Part shown: piece by piece, positions 1-10,500 of the stretch
Layout: every line of letters begins with the position of its first letter
How positions within the stretch are numbered: position 1 is the stretch's first letter
NCBI GenBank assembly: GCA_019649035.1
Contig: BMAT01006047.1
Location: 111,185-135,714, forward strand
Direction of reading: 5' to 3'
From: Elysia marginata
Taxonomy: Eukaryota; Mollusca; Gastropoda; Plakobranchidae
DNA: 24,530 nt
Notes under the pieces: model-generated
What the model saw: the letters and a program-made list of their open reading frames with translations, nothing else
What the model was told of the DNA's origin: nothing
The model's database searches: none
Made by a program: the position numbers and the translations under genes

Positions 1-65
1 GCCATGCCCGAAGGGATACTACACTAATTCAACCGGAACGGATGTGTGCCATCCATGTTGGGTTG
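1..65 (+). CDS. Cys-rich receptor, exon 1 of window (partial)
   Basis: Read from base 2 this gives PCPKGYYTNSTGTDVCHPCW then V, a CPxG module with one N-S-T sequon. It ends at a GTAGGT donor (66-71) after one base of the next codon (phase 1). The true exon start is outside the window. Confidence 0.8.
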
Positions 66-3000
66 GTAGGTCATCTGTTCATCATATTCTCTGTGTAACA
101 GCTTAAAAGTTCTAAAGCAACTTTAAAATTGTGTCAAAGTATCAAGGATTTGAATATGGAAAAGATAGCGCAACCTAATTGAACCAAGGTATTTTTCTTT
201 TTTAATTATGATTCCAATATTTTATTGCTTAATATTTATATGTGATATGCAATTGTAAAAACAAATTTCCTGAGGTATAAATGAATTCTATCTTAGCCTA
301 TCTTTTCTTACTATTGCAAGACAAATATTTAAGTGCTTTGTTTAGTTCAAACAATCTGTAAACTTTTAAGTGTTCATCTTATCATTTCACAGCATCTCAT
401 CAGCCAAGCACTGGTCAAACAACATGCCTAGAATGTCCAGCTGGCACTGAAGCTAGGTAGGTTTAGGAAATATTTATTGAAATCTCTTTATCCCATTGTA
501 AAATCTCATTCGGAAGATGAAGTACATTATTTTCATGAAAATTCGGACATGACAGTATTACTGATGAACCAAACACTTGTGTCCATTTAATTATGCTAAT
601 GTTTTTTTTCTTTTCCATACCATAAGTGGTCTTGGAAAAAAAAATGGATGGGGGAAAGCAGTTCCCAAATTCTTTTATATTTACGATTGATTTCCAAGCA
701 GTATTTTCTACAACCACCCTAAAGTAGTACAACTCGCAGTGCTGCAGCCTCTGGTGACCTCTGTCTTCATTGAGGTAAAGACTATGCTGCTGAGTTATGA
801 TTTCAGTGAATGACAGAATGTGGAGCTAATATTAGCACAAGATCTACATAATTAAGAAATCTGTAAATCGATGTCGTTTTTTTATCTTCTACAGTAAAGA
901 ATATACTAGATAGATGTGTTGTGTTATTTTACATGAATGAAAGTTACCAAATTAGAAAAGGCCTGTATTTGGATATAGATCTAGAGCTAAATAAGTTTAA
1001 TTTGCCTTATTTTTTTAAATAACTAAGGCAGGCTACATAGCTTTTTGTATGATTTTAAATTAACTTTTCTTGCCTTTTTCACATAACTCATTGCAAGTTC
1101 AGTGAATATCTTAGATTTTGAAGATAAGCTGTATACACTCCTCATGACCAAGACTGAATTGCAAAAACACAGTCATCTTTGTATGAAACAGCTATTTTAG
1201 GCAATACCTATTGTCAAAGCTAAAAGCTTGTGTGAATATATTATGTGGCATTGCCACCAAATTTGCCTGCTTGCGGAATTTTGACATTGCAAGAGCTCCT
1301 TATAAGCCCTTTCAGAAAAAGGAAAAAACGTTTTATCATCTTGAGTTTATGACTTCAGATTATTGTATTTGGCAGGTCAGAATTAAAAAAAAAAGAAATA
1401 TATGTATATTTTCTTTTCCTTTTTTATTTTCAGAATTGAAGGTGCTAGGAATTGCTCAGGTTGTCGCCCAGGAACATTCAAAAGTAAAGCCAGTTTTGAA
1501 TTGTGTGAGGAGTGCACGCCAGGTGAGATGAATTTTGAAAAGGGGGGGAAATCTCAATCATTTTTAAAATGATATTAAGTTTCTGTTTGTGCATTCAGCT
1601 GATGTTCCATTTATTAATGACTTCAGTTGCAAATATCATCATTTTGTATTTGGTTATTGGCTGTGCTCTCTCATAGACTAGTTGATAGAGGGGAGGGAGG
1701 TGGGTGGTGGGAAACAATTATTTATTCCTGCCACTTTCACTTCAAGCTGAGAGTAAAATAGCTAATGTATGAGAGCAATTTTTTTTATCAACATTTTGAC
1801 CGGTTTGTTTGTTTATTTGTTTAATACTGTGAGTGCTCATTGTTTTTTACTTGACTGAAAAATTGAAATAAAGGTAAATTTCTGGATCTATGATGTCATT
1901 AAAAACAGGCACAAACACCAGCTCTCCAAACAGCACCTCCTGTGGTAGATGTCCTATTGGGTACTACCAGAGTGACTATGGACAAGCCCAGTGTAATATA
2001 TGTCCCCAAGGATCATATTGCGAGTAAGTGTTTCTCTTTATTGCTTCTTGTCTTTGAACATCATCCTCTTCATCGTCATTCATCATTATCATCATTGTCT
2101 TTTTTTGCCTCTGTTCTCCCTGCTGTCTTTGTTTTCTTGGATTTTTTAAATCATTATTAATGACCTGCTAATGATCTAATTTCTACTCTATGATAACACA
2201 AGGGTTTTAAGTCAATTGTCATCTTAGTTATATATGAGATGTGACAAGACGATGCAGTGTAAAACATCATTAGAGAAGAAATTAAAGGTGCATTGCATAA
2301 AGCGTTACATTGTGTAAAAATTAGCCAGTCATTAAAAACCCCTTTGATAAAGTCATCAAAATGTGCTTGCAAAGAAACATTTATTTATTAATTAATGTAT
2401 CAAGATAACATTTTTTGCTTGTTTTCAAGACTAGTTTGGTGGGAAGGACTGTTGCTGCACTCATTTATCTGAATATTTACAGTCCAGTTTTGATATTTCA
2501 AGTCTCATGGGAATGAAATGTAACTTTGAGTCATACGGAAATCGAATTCTCAGATTGTACAAGTTAAGCAAGTACATAATCATGTCTTACACCCAGGTTG
2601 AATGAGTCGGATGTCTCAATTTTCAGTTGCCAAATGCTTTGCTATTTTGGGTGAGACAGTTTTGCAGGCTTCCAAGTTTAACAAGTTCCACAAAATTATC
2701 AGTATTTTATGGAAAAATTTTAAAGAAAAATTATATTGATTTCAAAAGAGAGAAAAAAAAACTAACCTTTAAATGGGGTTTTCTCAAAAACAGAATTTCC
2801 AACTTCTGACTCATTCATCCTGGACGGATGACATATTCCAAGTGTCCACGTTCTAATTATACAGACTCAGCTACAATCATTGTTTTTCTCCTTTTCTGTA
2901 AATTCCCATTAGTGAGGTGGGCTGTGTGGTGTGCCTAGGCTGCCCTGAGGGTCAAGAAGCAAGGAAATTTGGTGCTAAGAACTGCACAGAGTGTATCCCT

Positions 3001-6000
3001 GGTGCAGTATACGCTTATGCTTATAGTATTTTTTTGTTTGCTTTGTCCAAGAAATTTATACAAGTTTTTATACACATTCAAAATTGCATGTCATTGTAAA
3101 ACAATGGTGCTGTCCTTAAAAATACGTCAGCTCCTTACTGTCTTTTGTTTAAAACCCAGGACAAAACACTTTACTGATTCATATAAATTGGATTTTGATT
3201 TAAAGAATGGAATTGTTATAAATGAATTTAGCCGTTGTAATTAACTTTCTATTAACTATGTGGGTGGGTTCTAGATGATTCACTTGAAATGAATGTTGTC
3301 CAAGATTATCTTGGTATTTTTCCTGGGAGTTACATTTTCTGTGCCAAAAAATGCTTTAAGTCCTCATTCCTCAGGGAATCAGTAACGATATTAGCAATAA
3401 AGATTTTTTGAAGCCAAGAGAATTTGTTGATATAAATGCGAGAAAAAAAAGGGGCCAGACATCTTACATGTGAGAAGAGCCAAGCAACTTCAATGGTGAT
3501 TTTGATTACTTCATGGCAAGATTATTCAAGCTTTGTGTCCATTTAAACATGAGCACAGATCCCTTCAAATTCAATGTTTACCAGCACCCCTTACACAGGG
3601 CCGTACGCCCCTCTGCCCCTGGTCTCCTGTGGGTTAATTGGTTTTAAACTGAAGTTGGTGGGTAGAACCTCTCGTTACTGATAAATTTATTCTGTCTTAA
3701 GCTTCAAGCTAGCAATTTAGCTTTGAACATTATTTCAGACGCTGTGCCCTTGTAATGGTCTTAGTTGTCAGCTTCACCTAAAACTCATCATTGGAGAAAA
3801 AAAAATCTGAAATTCCATAGTTTGAGGCCTCAAACTTCATTATTATAAAGTGTATCCACAGGTTCAAAGTTATTTTTTAACCTTTGCCTAGATCCAAATT
3901 TTCTTCTCTTCAGTATTTTGTGCATTGCCAGCCATTGTGCACCACTCCCTTGTTGACTCTAGATATAGGGGTCTCGAGCTGGATCCAGGCTCTGAAACAT
4001 CACTCTGCTGTAGGTCTAGATCCAGATTGGCTGTTTGAGTTTTTAGTGTTGAAAACCTGTTCTAAATCACTGCATAGATGATCTACGTCAAAATCTAATT
4101 CTTTATCAATTTCTTGTATCAAATTCCTAGCCTCCTCTGCATTGAAACTTGCCCTTGCTTTGATCTTTTTGCCTCAAAAACGTTTGATGTTGGACTATAT
4201 CGTTTTATTTTGAAAGACTCTACAAACTAAAACTTCGCGCATTAAAAATACGAACAAATTAGATGTTTCTTCCTTTGATCAAAACCAAATGAGGTTTGTG
4301 AAACATTTTCCGATTGAGTGAGTTATAGTCTTTAGAATGATGCCAAGTTTCACCCACCGGTAGACCTGTCTTATGGAAAGGAGTTTCCTAGCAGGCCTAC
4401 TGTTAAAATGGTGCTACAGGTTCAAATTTTTAACTTTTCTCTCACAGAGTTGCACTTTTAGTCAGAGTACTTAAACCAACTTTGCCCACCCTTTGACCAT
4501 GCCTGAGCCTATTATCTTCAAGGACCATAACAATTTCGGATGTAAATAATAGTAAAACCACCCATAGCAATTGCCCGCCCTCTGAAAGCAGTTGTGGTAG
4601 GGCTGCCTCTCGGGCTAGCTACCCATCCTTTCATGCCGTAAGTCTTACCTCACTGTAGACGTCCCCTAGCCATTCTTCCCTCCTATTGACCGTATGCTTT
4701 GACTGTCACTTGGTCTGACCAGTTGGAACATTAGTATTAAGCATCATGTGGTCACTGCCCCTCCTTTTGAACCTAGGAGTCATAGGTTAAGTGTATGCTT
4801 ATTGATTCTCTACAAACGGTTCAGCTGCCCTTTAGTATAATCTTCCAAATACTTGTTAGCTAGTGTCAACATATGACTACCATAAGTCCACATGGGTTTA
4901 CTTTAGATGAAAAGCCTGAGAGAAGCCTTAGCTGCAATGTGCTTTAGTCAGAAAAGCTGTCTTTATTATGCTTTTTTCTTCAAACCAAAAATAGAATTCT
5001 TGAACATCATTTTTTCATCTTGCATATGTTTTAAAAAACAAATTAAAAGCATCACAATCTATTTCTTTCTGCTTTTACAAATGAAATCTATTTCTCCTGC
5101 ATTTGTTTTAATTTACCCTTTTTTTCTACAGGAACATACAAAGAAAATAAGGGGAGGACTTTGTGTCGGAAATGCAAGCCAGGCTGGTATAATACTGCTT
5201 TTGGACAGAGAAAGTGTGAACAATGTCCAAGAAATTATTTTTGTCCGGTACAGTTGTAACTTAAGCTTAAACTGTGAGCCTGAACATTTGTATTCATTTT
5301 TAAATTTTGCTAAGGCTGCTTCCTAAATTAGTTAAGTTGATTTGGTGTCTGTAGTAATCAGTCAGATAGTTCTACAGTTTATTTTTTTCTTTTATTCCAA
5401 CTGAGTTTTTAATGTGTCGATAAATTGCCTTTCTACCACGACTTGTGTTGTTATTGCCTTATGAAAGCAATTTATCCACACTTTCCTCAGTCTACCCACT
5501 TGTAAAATAGTCACCTGGCTAAAGACAGTGCTTGAAATTTGTGAAATTTTAGTATTTGAGCGCCAACCAGGCAGCCATACTTTGATGCTCTGAAATATGA
5601 GTTAAATTCATTATGGTGTGTATTGGCCTGCTAAAGGAAATATGTCTTGGGACAGCTCTCTGCTGTGGAAGACTATAACCAATTTTTTTAGTCATTCTAA
5701 AAATGAGCAGAGTGGCCAAGAAATGCTATGCTCATAGAAGTTTTACTTATTTTTAGCGCTCATAGAAGGTTTACTTACTTTTAGCACAATACTGGTTCAA
5801 TATTAAAAAAGTGTGATTTGTTTCTTTTTATTGAGAACTGAATCCTAATTGCAATAAGAAGAAAAAAAGCCAAACCCATTTGAGTATTGCCTCTGTAACT
5901 TGACACTTAAGTGCAGATGACAGCCTAGGTTTGATGTGTAAACATGTTCATAAGGGTAGTCAAAATACTTTACAGCAAGTAATATAATGCTTTGTGTTTT

Positions 6001-8589
6001 TTATTTTTGTCTATTTTGCAGCAAACAGATCGACTCCCTATTCCTTGTACAGTTGGCAGCTATTGCCCTCCAGGCTCTACTGCCATGGAATGGTGCTCTT
6101 CTCCGTTTTTTAAAGTTGACCAAAATGATGGTTGTGTACCAACTGTTGAATTTATAGCTCTAGTCGCTAGCCTGTCTGTTGGTGAGTTTCAGTAGTATAT
6201 AATGCAGGTTACTTAAAAGAGAGAATAAATAGTGAACGCAGCCACAATGATTCAAAGATTTAAGCTACGCAATAAGCTTTGGATCGAAGTAGGCCTAATT
6301 GCTAGTTTCATACCTTAAAGCTTTCAATTATTACTGATTGCGCAGTAGCTGCCTCCCCAATTTTTCTAATTTCTAAAACTTATAAAGCATACCTTTAAAC
6401 CTTGTCATTTGCTCTTTGTGATTGTTGTCTATGGCTAAGTGTTGATGAACTTCCAGATTCAATGGTAACCTTTGGTGCGTTTGGATCTTCCGGTTTAGGC
6501 CATGGTAAAACTGAGTTCAATCCATATCCAGTCCAGCATTAAGAAAAAATGGGCAACTGTGGTACAATTTGAAAAACCATAGTCCAATGATAATTGCAGC
6601 ACCTTCTGGAATATGAACCGATCATGATGGAAAATGATGCCACTTGCTGCATTTTGTCCGGATTTGTAGGCTTGACTCCCGCGGGGGGTTTTTTTTGGGG
6701 GGAAGGGTTCAAAGTTACATTTTTTCAAAGTTTTGACTTCAGATTCGGATTCATTTTTTTTGTTCTAGTGCTGTTAGTTGCTAATATATATATATCATTT
6801 TCTGAAATTAGAAAAAAAAATCAAATTACTTGTCTATTATCTCACTCTTCTCTTGCTTTCTGTTTCTTGTGCCTTCTCTTCTCCCCCTCTCTTTCTTTTT
6901 GCCCTATTTATAAAAATCTCTTCACTCCCACATATTATAGTGCTGTTTACCTAACTCATACGTATTGTTTTGCTAAATTTATGGGGAAAAAAGTATTATC
7001 ACTCTCTCTCTCCCTCTTTGATTTTTCCAGTTTTAATGGGGGACAAGTTCTTTCAATTTGATTTCAATGCCTTTATCGTTAAAATTTGCTTATTCAAGAT
7101 ATGCTGGTTTGAAATGTAGAAGTAACTAGCGCCATCAAGACTTTGAGTAAGAACATCAGTAATTTACAAAGTAAAATAAAATTCATCACAGTACAGGCCT
7201 TGGCATCTTGGACGTGAGGCCTAGCCACAACCTTAGAGTCTAGGCATATGTGCGACACCTGATCACTGAGGAAAACCCAGCAAGATAAAAAATAAATTCA
7301 TGCCTAAAATCTTTTCTTAAATTGTTTCAAGCAATGGCTTCAACTTTCTGTGTCGCAAGAGAACTACTTTTAGACTAAATAGAAGCATGGCCAGTTCTAT
7401 GGGGGATTTTAGCTTAAGAGGGGTGCGACCCTTATTTACTTGATGGAATTGCCTTTCTTCCCACTGTCTATTACCCGTGAAAGGGTCTTACAGGGCAGGG
7501 ACGGGCCCAAACTTGGACCCAGATGTTTGGAACCGTCTACCCTTATCAGTCCAACAGTCCGAATCATTATCTAGATTTAAATCAGTTCTGAAGACATACT
7601 TATTTAAAAACTGAACCATTATGAGACAATTATTAGGAACCCTAAATTTACATTTTTTCTTGTATGTGATATATCTATCTTTGTTTTTTTTTTTATTGAT
7701 TTTTTTTTTCAATTTCCAATTGTCTGCGTTATCCATGTTTTTGAAAACTTGTATGACAGAAACTGTGTAGCTTTTATTTTGTCAAGCACTTTGAGACTTT
7801 AAATTATTGTAAAAAGCGCTATATAAATTTAGATATTATTATTATATAGTGGAGAAATAGGCAAGCTTTAGAGAAATTGTAGTTAGAAAAGGCAAGCAAC
7901 CTTTCAGTATGCTCAGCGATCAAAGCCTACATAAGAACCTAGGCTCATTCTGGGCTTGGCTCAAACTCAAAGGTTCAAACATGCCTTTGCTTGTCTAGTT
8001 CACTTGTCAGTGTGCATTTTAAGTGGAAGGGAGGTGTGGGGGGGTGAAACTGTGTGTGGCATTGTCTTTGCCTGTCCATTGATGAGTGAGAAGCACTGCG
8101 GGCCTAGGTCAACATTATACATGTAACATATAAACTTATCATTGGTATATAGTTATGTACACAGGGATGAAAAATTTTAGGTTACCTCAGGTTTTTCATC
8201 CATTTATTGTTTATTGCACAACATGTGTTTATGCCATTTTTAATGCACTTGCCTACAGCAGGATTTTTTTCTGGAACAAGTATTTTCAATTAAAAAAAAA
8301 AAAAATGACCACTGAGGCAACATTTTTACCTCTGACGTATGGATAGGGTTATCTTGCTGTAGAAAATTATGTCCTGAATTAGTTAATTAAATGCATAGCT
8401 AAGCACTCATGGCACCTTTTTTTTATCTCCATAACAGTTGCAATTATAGTGGCAACCCTGATACTTCTCAAGATTGTGAGATCAAGTCGCAGCCGCCCAG
8501 CAATGAATGCTCCGAAGCTTGAGATCAGCGAGCGCCAGCCTCTGACAAGCACAGAGGAAAGTTCAGCACCGATTTACGCTGGGTTGTGA
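2..8589 (+). CDS. Type I membrane protein with GCC2/GCC3 (ephrin-receptor-like) cysteine-rich repeats, 3' part of gene
   Basis: Eight exons join in frame: <2-65, 393-456, 1434-1522, 1909-2023, 2913-3001, 5132-5247, 6022-6181 and 8438-8589. Every intron is GT-AG, and 282 residues are visible before TGA. Residues 1-222 are a cysteine-rich ectodomain of repeated CPxG or CxPG modules (CPKGYY, CPAGTEA, CRPGTF, CPIGYYQS, CPEGQEA, CKPGWY, CPPGST) with five N-x-S/T sequons. Residues 223-243 are one hydrophobic helix (FIALVASLSVVAIIVATLIL). A basic stop-transfer KIVRSSRSR and a tail ending YAGL follow. The spacing resembles GCC2/GCC3 or TNFR-type modules, which are disulfide-rich extracellular stalks in many animal receptors. 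No kinase, death or TIR domain follows the membrane, so it is not an Eph receptor. The start, signal peptide and any N-terminal ligand-binding domains lie left of the window. Function is unknown; a cell-surface or endolysosomal receptor is an inference. Confidence 0.85.
393..456 (+). CDS. Cys-rich receptor, exon 2
   Basis: The acceptor TTTCACAG is followed by sequence that completes an Ala codon and encodes SHQPSTGQTTCLECPAGTEA. It ends in AG before GTAGGT (phase 2). The CPAGTEA-R module matches CPEGQEAR in exon 5, which points to internal duplication. The intron after EA here is absent from the exon 5 copy. Confidence 0.8.
457..1433 (+). other. Intron 2 of the Cys-rich receptor gene
   Basis: AT-rich sequence between GTAGGT and TTTTCAG. 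I see no repeat family or second gene in it. Introns 1 (66-392) and 3 (1523-1908) are likewise plain. Confidence 0.7.
1434..1522 (+). CDS. Cys-rich receptor, exon 3
   Basis: A strong polypyrimidine tract and TTTTCAG precede it. It encodes IEGARNCSGCRPGTF then KSKASFELCEECTP. It ends phase 1 inside the Gly codon of a CxPG motif, before GTGAGA. NCS is a glycosylation sequon. Confidence 0.85.
1909..2023 (+). CDS. Cys-rich receptor, exon 4
   Basis: Acceptor AAAAACAG. The product is TNTSSPNSTSCGRC followed by PIGYYQSDYGQAQC and NICPQGSYC. This is a typical GCC2/GCC3-like module with the aromatic YY and G-x-x-x-C spacing. It has two N-glycosylation sequons and a good donor, GTAAGT. It ends phase 2, with Asp completed in the next exon. 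Confidence 0.87.
2024..2912 (+). other. Intron 4 of the Cys-rich receptor gene
   Basis: It begins GTAAGT and ends CCCATTAG. A degenerate ATC/TCA-rich stretch lies at about 2058-2098 just after the donor. The rest is plain AT-rich intron. Confidence 0.7.
2913..3001 (+). CDS. Cys-rich receptor, exon 5
   Basis: The acceptor CCCATTAG precedes EVGCVVCLGCPEGQEAR and KFGAKNCTECIP. It ends phase 1 in the Gly codon of CIPG, the same place and phase as the end of exon 3. The donor GTGCAG is weaker than its neighbours, but both reading frame and module structure require it. Confidence 0.82.
3002..5131 (+). other. Intron 5 of the Cys-rich receptor gene
   Basis: This 2.1-kb intron has a noticeably less AT-rich block at about 3580-4880 that differs in texture from its flanks and may be an old unclassified repeat. 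It includes CTAGATCCAG-type words near 3960-4030. No reading frame in it resembles a protein I know. Confidence 0.55.
5132..5247 (+). CDS. Cys-rich receptor, exon 6
   Basis: The acceptor TTTTTTTCTACAG precedes TYKENKGRTLCRKCKPGW, then YNTAFGQRKCEQCPRN and YFCP. It resembles exon 4 (GYYQSDYGQAQCNICP versus GWYNTAFGQRKCEQCP), as expected of tandem modules. It ends on a complete codon before GTACAG. Confidence 0.85.
5443..5609 (+). mobile_element. CORE-type SINE, 5'-truncated copy
   Basis: The body matches the minus-strand copy at 18889-19111 over about 165 bp, including an identical 30-bp run (5464-5493) around ATTTATCCACACTTTCCTC. The segment with TTTCCTCAG and later TGTAAAATAG resembles the CORE domain of tRNA-derived SINEs (MIR-like CCTCAGTTTCCTC...TGTAAAATGGG). 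No tRNA-like A and B boxes are visible upstream, so the head is missing or decayed. The 3' end is near AAATATGAGTTAAATT. Confidence 0.7.
5730..5785 (+). repeat. 28-bp tandem duplication
   Basis: GCTCATAGAAG followed by TTTTACTTATTTTTAGC is repeated immediately at 5758 with two base differences. It lies inside intron 6. Confidence 0.8.
6022..6181 (+). CDS. Cys-rich receptor, exon 7 (last Cys module and start of membrane helix)
   Basis: Acceptor CTATTTTGCAG. It encodes the final module QTDRLPIPCTVGSYCPPG, then STAMEWCSSPFFKVDQNDG and CVPTVE, and then FIALVASLSV, the outer half of the transmembrane helix. The donor GTGAGT splits a Val codon at phase 1 in the middle of the helix. Confidence 0.87.
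6182..8437 (+). other. Intron 7 of the Cys-rich receptor gene
   Basis: This 2.3-kb intron interrupts the transmembrane helix codons. It holds pyrimidine-rich stretches (about 6840-6905), a LINE 3' fragment (7495-7849) and short homopolymers. Nothing else in it can be identified. Confidence 0.7.
7495..7849 (+). mobile_element. 5'-truncated non-LTR retrotransposon (LINE), 3' end
   Basis: An open frame ending at the TGA at 7612-7614 reads DVWNRLPLSVQQSESL then SRFKSVLKTYLFKN. This matches the usual C terminus of LINE reverse-transcriptase polyproteins (WNxLP...SxxxFKxxLKtyLF). A ~230-bp 3' UTR ends with AAGCACTTTGAGAC, then AAAGCGCTATATAAAT and ATTATTATTAT, a tail common to CR1/L2-like LINEs and their SINE partners. 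Clade is inferred from the tail alone. Only the last ~40 codons of the ORF survive, so it is a dead 5'-truncated insertion. The 5' boundary is uncertain. Confidence 0.75.
8438..8589 (+). CDS. Cys-rich receptor, last exon (membrane helix end and cytoplasmic tail)
   Basis: The acceptor CCATAACAG precedes AIIVATLILL (inner half of the helix), the basic KIVRSSRSR and PAMNAPKLEISERQPLTS, then TEESSAPIYAGL and TGA. The reading frame agrees with exon 7. The tail is short and contains no recognisable signalling domain. YAGL at the very end fits the YxxPhi pattern of tyrosine-based sorting signals. Confidence 0.87.
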
Positions 8590-8816
8590 TGCCCACTGTG
8601 AGTCTACACTGCACTTTCATGTTTTTTTTTATTTTTTCTTCTCAGCATAACTTTGTATGCAGAACTTGCTCAAAATCCTTGACGCATTTAAAATAATTTA
8701 TCAACGGAGTAAAAGATACAAAATATATATATGTATAAATCCAATACTGAGAAATACTCGTTTTCCTTGTTCTTTTTTAACAAAATGTAAATGAAGACGT
8801 GATTTTATTTTTTCTT

Positions 8817-9185
8817 GGAAAGTGTCTTACATGATGTCAAGGTACATAAGTTGGTTTTGTTTTATTTTCCTTTTGCAAATTTTTTATAGACCAAGCTGTC
8901 CTTGACAAAAATGATTTGTATTTTGTATTAATTATGGTTTCTGATTTCCAAAACTTGTAATTTATGAATTAAAGATTGTTTTCATTTTTTTGTGTGGCAA
9001 CTGTCTTACCTCATGTCAGACAGCAATAGCTGGGTTGTTATGCCAATTATTTTTTTTTTGGTAGACAAAAGTAACTTGAGAAGTATAATAGGTTGGTGTT
9101 ATTGTTGTTTTTGTTGTAATTAAAGAATTATTTCTAATTTCTGAAACTGTCAATTTGTGAATAGCTGGAAAAAATTATTTTAATT
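8817..9185 (+). repeat. Diverged ~180-190-bp tandem pair (tentative)
   Basis: GTGTCTTACATGATGTCA near 8822 recurs as CTGTCTTACCTCATGTCA near 9001. Downstream, TTTCTGATTTCC...AATTTATGAAT near 8938 recurs as TTTCTAATTTCT...AATTTGTGAAT near 9134. The order and spacing fit an old duplication within the UTR. Confidence 0.4.
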
Positions 9186-9838
9186 TAACTTATTGTCAAG
9201 GATATTGGTTGAAGTTTATTGGATTCTTTTAATCTGAACAAACAATTTTTTCTTACTAAGTGTATCTTACTCATAACAGAGAGTATTTCTTTCAGTCTAG
9301 GTATTGGATTCTTTTGTTTTTGTTTGGTGTGTTTTCTTCTTTTATTTAATTTTTTGGCTTAGTTTTTGCTAGCTTAGAATAGAGCTTAGAAGTAAATATG
9401 AACAACTATTTTCTTTTAGGAAAAAGGAGATATGATAACTTTTTTTCACCTTAAACATTTCTAAATATGAAAGATTTTTTAATAGAGAATTGTCTTGCCT
9501 TCTTAAGTCGTACCAAATCTCTTGCTATGAATAAATAGATGCAAGAGAATTAGTGAAGAGGGGTCCTAAATTCAAATTAGCTTTATTTTTACAATGGTTA
9601 CAATTGATATTGGCCGTATTTGTTTTTTGGGTAATTAATATAGGCATGCATGAAAAAAAAAACTTTTCGCTCTTAATTATAGGACCTCTATGAACATAAC
9701 TGAATTGTTATTGCATTTTTTTCCCATTAATTTCTGTGAAAGATAATTTTACCAACTTGAAATTTTTTTTTCCTTTATTAAATTTATATATATTTGGTTT
9801 TCTGATCTTGGTGTAGTTTGAAAGATAGAAGCTTATTT

Positions 9839-9855
9839 AAAAAAAAAAAAAAAAA
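9839..9855 (+). repeat. Poly(A) run
   Basis: Seventeen consecutive A residues. No target-site duplication or element body is visible next to it, so it is recorded only as a homopolymer. Confidence 0.9.
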
Positions 9856-10345
9856 GATTTCATAATAGCATGTAATTATGATCATTTGTTTGGCTGCAAA
9901 AGAATTAACAGGTGAATGAATGTGATATTTATTTCATGATGATTTGTGTCATGTTTTGCTATCTCCCGGTTGTTTCAGAGCCATGACTTTAAAGAAAGGT
10001 GCAAAAAAAAGAATTGAATTTATAGGTTCCATAAATTAGATTTAAAAGGAACCTGTGATTGGATCAAGGGTTCAGTATTTTCAGAGTTTATTGTATTTGT
10101 AATTTTAATCGGATTGGGAAAATGGGGACTTTGATGATTATGAATCCATTCTCAGACTGATAACAGATGCATTATGTTTATACTTCACCAGTAAAGAATT
10201 TCTGATATTTTCTTCCTTTCCCCTTTTTAAGAATTTACACTTTTTTGCTTCATTGTAGTATCAGTTGACATAATAGTTGGTGTGTTGAGACACAATGTAA
10301 TCCAGTCCAAATAACACGGATGTCAAATTACCGGCTCTTGCAGTT

Positions 10346-10500
10346 ATTTCATCTGTTAGAAATTTTCCTGTTTTCCATTTTTTATCTTTTTGAAATTTTC
10401 CAGTTTTCATATTTTTTCATCTGTTTTAAATTTTCCAGTTGCCCATTTTTCATCTGCTGGAAATCTTTCAGTTTTCTGGTCCTTTCATCTGTTTAAAAAT
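10346..10500 (+). repeat. Degenerate ~34-bp minisatellite, about 4.5 copies
   Basis: The unit is roughly TTTCATCTGTT, two to four bases, then AAATTTTCCAGTTTTC and CATT. Copies start near 10347, 10379, 10415, 10449 and 10484. Each has substitutions and small length changes, so the array is old. It lies in the presumed 3' UTR of the receptor gene. Confidence 0.75.

Larger units (their letters stand above)
5248..6021 (+). other. Intron 6 of the Cys-rich receptor gene
   Basis: It contains a truncated CORE-SINE at about 5443-5609 and a 28-bp tandem duplication at 5730-5785, and otherwise AT-rich sequence. Confidence 0.7.

Noticed and set aside
4907-5326. 139-codon + strand open frame
   Set aside because: It reads exon 6 of the receptor in a different frame plus flanking intron. 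The spliced frame gives the cysteine module instead.
2-8589. Eph receptor tyrosine kinase
   Set aside because: The cysteine modules resemble the ephrin-receptor-like domain, but there are no fibronectin domains before the membrane, and the cytoplasmic tail is 39 residues with no kinase.
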